Source: Oxytricha trifallax
Lineage: Eukaryota; Ciliophora; Spirotrichea; Sporadotrichida; Oxytrichidae
DNA: 64,000 bases
NCBI GenBank assembly: GCA_000711775.1
Contig: ARYC01000367.1
Location: forward strand, 1 to 64,000
Direction: 5' to 3'
The position numbers were made by a program, and so were the translations under genes. Positions 24,201 through 33,200 of the stretch are shown piece after piece; positions within the stretch are counted from its first letter, which is position 1; the number at the start of each line of letters is the position of its first letter. The notes beneath the pieces are model-generated. The model was given only the letters and a program-made list of their open reading frames with translations. It searched no databases and had not been told where the DNA came from.

Positions 24201-27200
24201 GATGTCATGAAGGGAGACGATTCAGACCTTGGGAATATGATTTTTCATATAAAGTTGGGTATATTAGGGGGACTTCATTTTTGAGGTGGGGAGGGGTGGG
24301 GGGGGTACCTCGGGGTGAACACTTATTATTAAACATAGATGTACACTGTCCCACTGCCTGAGGTTGCAGTAATTAACTAAGTCATTCAAGTTGTTTAAAA
24401 TTGAACAATAATAATGACTAAATTAGAGAAATACTAACTTTTGCCATTACTGTAAAATAGTCTAGATGTTCAACAGCTAATAGGCCTAACAAATAGAACT
24501 ATTGTAATAAAAACCATTAAACTTCAAATAAATAAATGCAACACTGATTAAATTTACATGGAATTTAGTGCCTTATAAAATGAAATATTTATAACTATTA
24601 CAACTTTGAAGACAATATGATCTTAATACTTTATTATTGATATTATATTTTAATCAAAATTAATTTATTAGATTTTTATAACATATTTCTTTAAATTTAT
24701 TTACAGATAATTTAATCAAATCTAGATTTAAATTTCAAAAGTTTCTTAATTTTTATTAAAATATACTATTAATACTATTCTAAAAATTAAAGATTTAAGC
24801 CGATCTAAAAATTGAATCATATCTGCATTTTTTCATATTTCTTGTAGATAATTTTTTAATAAAAATACAGTTATTGATGTCTAAGTTTTGAAAATACTTT
24901 CAAATTTTATTGATGTGTTTTATTTAAAACTATAAAAATAAAAACTAGATAAAAATGGAAAACACACAAGGAAGAAAAAGATTTGAGATTTCCAAAAATC
25001 ACCTGTGAATAATAGATAATTATTATTATTTTTCCATTATATTAAATAAAAGAGAAATTTTTAAATTCCTTTTAGATATAACTATAAGCAAATACTTTAT
25101 AAATATATTGTTTTTTGTTTATAATGCCAATATTTGGTAATTCTTATGAGTACTATTTAGGAAACATATCTTTGGAAATATAATTTCCAGAATGTGAATA
25201 TAATCAAAGCTGCTCTGATGCTATTTTCACTTATAGTGTTTTAACATAGGATCTAAAGAGCTTGCCAGCAAGTGTATTTAAATTTATACCCTCTACAAGG
25301 AAGCTATATGTTCAATCAATAAATAAATCTTATTCTGGTATTTAAGATCTGATTTATAAATGCAGTGTTTAAGATGGTTTTTCTAATATTAGAGAAATTA
25401 CATTTATAATAAATATCTCTTATAAGATATTTTAAAAATAATGGTAAATCAAAACCCCAAAACCCCTTAATGAGGTTTATAAGTGCTTTGATTTGTAGGT
25501 AATTTGTTAGGGCTTGGGGTTATTCATTAAATGCGAGACTAAAATAACAAGCTTTTTTTGTCTATATATGATGAAGAGTATATATATTTAGCATTTAAAC
25601 TACGATATGGATGTGGTTTATAAGTGAATAAGTCAAATCAGTGCTAAATTATAAGTCAATTGCACTGCTCTTAAAGCGAAGTGTATCAACTGTTCGCTCC
25701 CACTGCCTTATAGCTGTATAACTAAAGCAATAATAGCTGAATTCTATGCCTAAGAGGAAGTCAAAGTTTCTATAGAAGCATATTGACTATCTTATTAATG
25801 ATAAAACTTTGAAGTATTGGGCTCACTTCTCTCTCGACTAACGAGCTATTATGTTTCATCATTAGTTCCTTGAGTTGAATATCTCTGCATATTCTGTTGC
25901 AAACATTTATAAATGAAATGGTATCTCTTACAAAGGTGTGAATAGTATCAAGAGAGTGATTGATTTCACTCTGCCTAATAGAATAATATTAAGTTTATTC
26001 ATGCTGGTGAGGCTGTGTTTACCTTCAACACTTTCATCTAGAATTCTTGGTATAAGAGTCATAGTAACATAGAGGTATATGACTAAAAGGTCAAGGTGTA
26101 AACAATTGTAATTCTTGGAGGTATAAGCGAGGATGCTGGTTTGGAAACTTGTGTGATTCATTCTTGCTTAATTAAGTGAGATCAGTATATAAAGTTCTTA
26201 GAACAGCTGAGAGAGAAGTACCCTGAATAAGAGATTATACTGTCTGTTGATAATCTTTCTGTTCATAAGACTAAAGAAACAAGGAAGAGTTATGAAAAAC
26301 TTAGAATAACGCCAGTGTTTAACATACCTTACAGTCCATAGTTTGATGGAATTGAATTCTACAGGGGTATACTAAAAGGTCATTATAAGAAACTGCTGCT
26401 ATACCACCTGATGCATGACCTACCTATTGATACAGTCGATTTTATAAAAAGTTCAGCTACGAGAGTCGATAATTAGTTGGCATAAAAGTGGGCTAAAGAA
26501 GGGAGAGTGAATGTATATAAATAAGTTTTAGAGTTAATTTAATGAATATATAAGTAACATTTAAAATTCTTTAGAGGGAGCTGGCTTCTCTTTCTTTTCA
26601 TCTACTTATTGCTTCCCTCCTCCTAAGTTTCTTCTCTTGCTGCCAGCTCCAGCATCTATGTTCATTTAATCTGGTGGCTGAATATTAGAGTAAAGTCTCT
26701 TACTAACTTCATACTTTGTCTGCGACTTTCGCTCTCTGTGAAGCTTGCTCTATTCCTTCATCAAGAAGATGCCAGTACCAGATTTTTCTAAAGAGTTAAA
26801 CTACAAATCTTACTTGAAATATATGGGTGCTTCTGCAGCTCTGATAGCCAGCTCTCACTTATCTTGATCCCTTGTTTGTCCTAATCTTCTGAAGAGATGC
26901 TGTACCTTTTCTTATGAGATTCTTGAATAATTTCTTTCAAGTAATGACTTTTAATTGTTGCAAGTATGCCAAAGAAATAGTTTCTTTCAGGTAGTTTATT
27001 TGACAACTGCTTCTTAGCAGGTAGGTACTGCGAAACCTCTGGGTCGTTCATAGCATCATCATATAAGTTAGTAACTGAAATTTCTGGATAGTTTGGAATC
27101 TCTGCAAACTTTACATCTTAAGTTTTCAATGCTTTCTTCTCTTCGCAGAGTATCGCTCTTAGAAATGATATTTTAGTACTTTCCATCGTTGGCAGGAACA

Positions 27201-30200
27201 AACCAACTATAGAATAAAGATTAGTTACTATGAGTTCATTACCTTGCTGCACCAGGTAGCGATGAAAATCTTCCTTGCTTCTAGATCTTTGAATCAATTC
27301 TTGTGCTTGCACTCTTTTCATTGCATCATTCATTGACTACATCTTGTTTACAGATATAAGAAATTAAATTCAAATTTAAGTTATTTACCTCTGTAAAACT
27401 TACGATTAAATATGGGCATCCTATAGGAGGTCAACCTTTAAGAAGGATATGGATAAGGTTTTGAGAACTGGTTTCAAACTTGAGAGATTGATATTAATTT
27501 CTACTGTTATAGTTCCATATTTTTAAATTTAAATTGGTACGTACTTAATTAGGAGCTGCTCCTAAATCGGTACGTTCAATAATCAAATTATTATTTAAAG
27601 TAAAATTGGTTACTTCTTCCACCATATTTAGAGCTGGATTGTCTCTTAACACTCACATTTCTTCTCTAATACTCTAAGAACTTTCCTATAAACTGGTAGG
27701 CTTGCAAAGGTCTCATATAAGCTCTCAGTTTTAGAGGCAGTTTTATAATTTTTAATTCAAATTTAAATATGAGCGCTAACATTTTAAGAAAAAAAAAACA
27801 ATTCCATCAAAGTAAATGAGACTAACCTTTGGCAGCAATAAAAAGTGTGATACCTGTGAGATGAACTCTTAAAGAACTACCAGAGCTATTACTTGGGGTC
27901 TCTGTTATTAAAATAGAAATTAATAATAGAAAATAAATGGCAAATAAGTGTGTGGGAGACAGAGAGGAGGAGAAAGGTATTGATGATATTCCTATACAAA
28001 CTGAAGAAATAGAAGTATACATTTGTGAGCTGTGTGAGAGAGATTTCGCTCATAAATCAAGCTGGTATAGACATATGAAGTAGCATAGAGAAGCCAAGCC
28101 TACTGTATACTTAAAGCACGACAAAATCGATGGGAAGTATGATTGCTTTGAGTGCCATAAGTAGTACCCTCATACAAGAGACTTGAAGAAACATCTTTTA
28201 AAAGCTAAAGACATAGAAATTGAAAAGCATCAAGTTGAGTTGAAGTTTCTGAACAAAAGAAAATCCAGGGAATATTCTTAAGCGGTAGTGCCTGAATAAG
28301 CTAATGAGTTAGAGTACGTAAAGAAGCACAGTAACCAACTAACCTCTGAAATCACAAAAATCATGATCAAAATTCAATACAAGAAAATACCGGTTCTTGC
28401 GTAGATAGATTTAGATACTTCTCTTTAAAGTTATCTTATTCTAGAGGACTCCTTTGATAAGAAAGTTATCAATGATCATCAATACGTTTACAAGGTGTAT
28501 CCCTTCAACTATCTCTTAAGTGATGATAAATATTAGATGGAGTTTACAAATGAGTATCAAGTACTCACTCAAGCAAAGTTTAAAGAGTGTAGTTACTTAA
28601 TCAAGCTAGATGCTGTTCTCCTTGCCAAGGATCATGTTGCTTTCAGACTTCCACTCTATGAAATGACCCTAAGAGATTTCATAACAGATCAAAGGAATCA
28701 TAAGTAACTTGGATAAATAGCGACTCAGACCGTATAAGGTATTAAAGAGCTTCATAAGTTAGGGTTTGTTCACAGAGATTTGAAGCCAGAAAATATAATG
28801 ATAAACTTCTCACCTGTAAGAGTAGCAATAATCGATTTCAACAGAGCCTAAAGAGTGGAAGTATCAAGGCTTGGAACTGTAATGGGAACACAAGGGTACT
28901 ATCCAGAAAGAAAAGACTGGAGAGATGGAGACTTTTACTGGGATGTGTGGGCTTTGGTAACAATAATAATAGACTGCGAAATGCCTCGCAACGATTACTA
29001 CTCTATAAGGTGCGAGAAAGATGCTAAACAAAGAATAAAGCAATTTATTGACAAAACAAGAGTATCTCAATCAATGAAACAAATGGCAGAGTCAATAATA
29101 ATAAAACCAAACTCAAGATAAGACATATCAATAGAGCGGATAGAGATGTGATTAAGCAAGATAAACTTTATACCTCTCCCGCATGATCAAATATTGCATT
29201 TTGAGTGATTAAAATAAATACATTTAATTTATTTCACATTAAAACCTATTAATAACCCCAACCCATAGCAAGTTCCCTACAAATCAAAGCACTTATAAAC
29301 CTCATTAAGGGGTTTTGGGGTTTTGACTGGACAAACGATTTTTTATAATGTAATGTAAATAACTGGCATTTTTTAAAAGCAAAGTTCTATAAAAAGACAA
29401 AATAATTTTTTATTTTTTCAAAAATTTATTTAGGTAAATTATTCTCCATATTTTATGTTAATCAATATTACAGGGAATTTTAAATTTCAATAATTAAATA
29501 ATTTAAATAATAATCAAAGCTTTTCAATAAATATAACATGGGATGGTAGGGACCTAGAACCAAAACCTAATGCAAGTTCAAATGCATATCTTCCAAACTA
29601 CGCTCCCTAATTTTATGAGAAACCAAGGGATATTGTAATAATTGCTGGTGCACAAGCCTCCCTTACGCTGCCTGATTATTATGATCCCAATCCAAATGAT
29701 AAAGTTACAGTTAAATTTGAAACACCTGAAAGGTATAAGTAATACTTTAAACTGTAGAATCAAAATACTATTATAAATCCCAATCAATTATTCTTGCAAT
29801 TACTTATGAAATAAGTAAAATAATAACTAGAATTCTTAAATGAAATTAATAATATTGTTTTTTTACAAAGAAATGATTGAATTTAAAAAAGTTGAAAAAT
29901 TTCCCTCCTAATTCAGTTTATTATTATAAATTCATAATATTAATATAGTATATTTAAAATGGAAAAATTGTAATTTTTAAATATAAATTTAAATTTAATT
30001 AATTAAAACAGCCACTAATTTGCATGAGGTTTAAATAAAATTTGATAAAGTAAGTCTACAAAAATGTCTGTAATAACTGGCCGTAACTATGCACGAACTT
30101 TAATAAAAAGTTAGAAAGTTCGAATCCGGCTTTGGAATTTCTTTTATTTTTGTTTTAAAATAAGTTCAAAATAATATTGGAACTAAAAATAAAAGAAATT

Positions 30201-33200
30201 CCAAAGCAGGATTCGAACTTTCTAACTTTTTATTAAAGTTCGTGCATAGTTACGGCCAGTTATTACAGACATTTTTGTAGACTTATTTTATCAAATTTTA
30301 TTTAAACCTCATGCAAATTAGTGGCTGTTTTAATTAATTAAATTTAAATTTATATTTAAAAATTACAATTTTCCCCATTTTTAATATACTATATTAATAG
30401 TTATAAATAGGCTGGATATATTAGTCAAGCAATTTAATATCTAAAAAAATAAAGGTGTGTAATATAAGATAGCTTGTATCATTATGCTAAAAATCTTAAA
30501 AATTAATATCTTAAAATTAGGCATTCTTTAATGAAATAAGTAATAATTTTATCCAGAGATCTAAGTAATTCAATTTTATTCATTTAATATGAAATTTTGT
30601 GAAAAATAAAATGATTTTATTAATTCTTAAAAATATTGAAATTATTCACTTTATTTGATGCTGGATTTCCTGAACTCGGTGATTAATTTTTAATAGTTAC
30701 TTTAAGAGATAATAATCCTTCAAACCCTAAAGAGTCTAAATACTTAATAAAGGTTTCTTTTATTTATAATAATCATAATCAAATGGAAAATCCAAATGTC
30801 AACAATGTAAGCATAGACAATTCAACTCAATCAATTTATTCTTTTGCTAATTACAAACAAATAAGTATTAATAAAGTCACACCAACAGGATTAATTATTT
30901 TGAAATTTGAGAAAAGTATAAATATTACAAATTTAACTTATGCCCAAGAACTTATCAAGAAGTCTCTTAAATTAGACTTTTTAGATTAAAACATTTAGTT
31001 TAAATGGGAGATTGTTGATTTATAAACTAACTAAATATCAATACAAGTATATTTTAACAATCCACTACTGATATCCTCATCTTAGGATAAGACTTAACTG
31101 AATATAGTATTAGTTGATCCTAGCGTTTTCTTAAATCTAAAAACTAATTAATCAATGATCTTAGATTGGACAATGCCTCCACAAATAAATCTCTAAGACA
31201 ATGATTACTTCTTATTAATGTCACAATTTTTCAACACAACACTTTCATCACTTATGATCACAAGAGTTACAACTTAAATTGCAATTTCTCAATCTTTGTA
31301 AACAATTTAACCTTTAAATATTTTTAATTAATTTAGCTTTAATATGTAAAGAAATAAATCAATACTTCATTACATACTATTATTCAAAGCAAAACTTTTT
31401 ACAATTAAAATTTGCAAAATTTCTGCACCATTTATTTAAGCAATTTAATCTTTTATAGATTTAAATAAAATTATATGCTAAGCTCAAAAATGATATAAAT
31501 TTACTTATATATAGATTAATTATATTCGTTAATGTTAGAGTCTTCAATAAAAATTAAAAGATTTTCGTAATTATTCATAAATTCAAATACTGATTCTCAC
31601 TATAAATTCTTATCTATTATCATTGCTTATGTTTTATTTTCAATTATTTAACTTAAATAATTATATAAGTTTACATTATTTAATGTGGGGGCTTATCAAC
31701 AGCCAATAGATAATATCTCACTCTCCCTTGTTAAATATAGTTATTCCCTCAAACTTGTATTACTTTTTTCAACTCATAGTAGGAACACTCAAATTTGATT
31801 TCTTATTTTCAGATTAAATAATTAGAGATACTTTTGATCTTAAGAATTCATATTAACCATACTCAGATGATTTCAATAATTTTGGATATACCTCAAGTTA
31901 AGCCATTTAAAACATTGGATTCAACATTTATATATTGATACTTTCGCCTGTCTTAATATGCCTAAGTTTTTGTCTCACTTAAATTTCAAATGTATTTCCA
32001 AAGTAAGATCATAAATTTATAACTTGTGTTTTAGATTGGCAAGACCTGCTAAGTTTTTAAGCAGATTAATGATATTTAAGTTTCCGCTAAGGCTTTTGAT
32101 TGAATCTTACATAAATATTCTATTAAGTGCATGTATTAATTTTCATTTCTTAAGCTTTGGAGATAATAAAGGGGAAGTCTTTTCATCAATCTTATCCCTT
32201 ATTTTGTTTGTAAGTACAATTTATTCATATAATAATACATTAGATTCTGTCAGTAGCAATTCCTTTCATGTCAGGCTTATATCTTTATTAAATAAATAAC
32301 TCAAAGCTGACCAAAGAAAACCCTATTTCAAGTTTGTACTAAGATTTAAAAACAAATAAGAGGTCAGCACTGATGTTTTATTCTTTATTTTTCATAAGAA
32401 GAGCGATTCTAGTGATAAGCATGCTTTACTTCTCAGATTTTCCATATATGTAGCTTCTAATATTCAAAGTCTAAGCATATATTCAACTGGGTTATTTAAT
32501 TACCGTTTTACCTTTTGATAATAAAAAGCTCAATATTATGGAGATAATTAGTAAATATTTTAGTATATAAGAAAACATATTAATTTTAATATTTAATTTG
32601 GCAATTATAATTATGCTAAAATAATAATACTTAATCTTCATTAAATGGTATTTTATTATATAAATTTGAGTTTAAATTTATATTTTTCGAAATTTTCTTA
32701 AATTAATTCTTAGAATACAACTCATAATTTATTTTTCAATTTATATCTTTCCTTACTGTAATTTATATTTCAAAATAAATAAATCAAACTTCACCAATTT
32801 AGATAATTTATTCTTTTTATGAATAAATTAAATTTTTACTAAATGAATGAAGCACTATTATTTAAATAGTACTAAATTTATAATTATTAGTTTCAATAAT
32901 ATTAAACAATTTTAAGTTATTATATAAACAATTTCTAACTAGGTAAGTATTTATAATAATGCTTGATTTGCAGTAAATAAATTTAAGTGTGTCGATATTA
33001 TTTACAAAGTATAAAAGACTAATAAAATACTATCTATTTTTTCAATTATATATTGATTTAGTATTTTTAAAATCAAACTTGAGTAAACCTTTTTTTTAGT
33101 TTATAATTTTTTTAAGAAAAATCAATATTGTAGAAATATTTTTTAATTTTGTGAAATTTTCATTTATTAAATTAGATTAATTGATAATGTTTTTCCTGTG

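Larger units (their letters stand above)
25450..29325 (+). mobile_element. TBE transposon (3.88 kb) within an IES of gene 2
   Basis: Left tip CAAAACCCCAAAACCCC, right tip GGGGTTTTGGGGTTTTG. Order left to right: transposase (+, broken), small ORF (- strand, intact) and zinc-finger/kinase ORF (+, intact). It lies inside the larger IES 25415-29503 rather than being the whole IES. The flanking triplets differ (AAT left, ACT right), unlike the perfect AAT pairs of the TBEs at 12.3 and 44.0 kb. Confidence 0.9.

Noticed and set aside
28864-29070. Minus-strand ORF opposite the zinc-finger/kinase gene
   Set aside because: Shadow of the real + strand coding sequence, which has clear kinase motifs.
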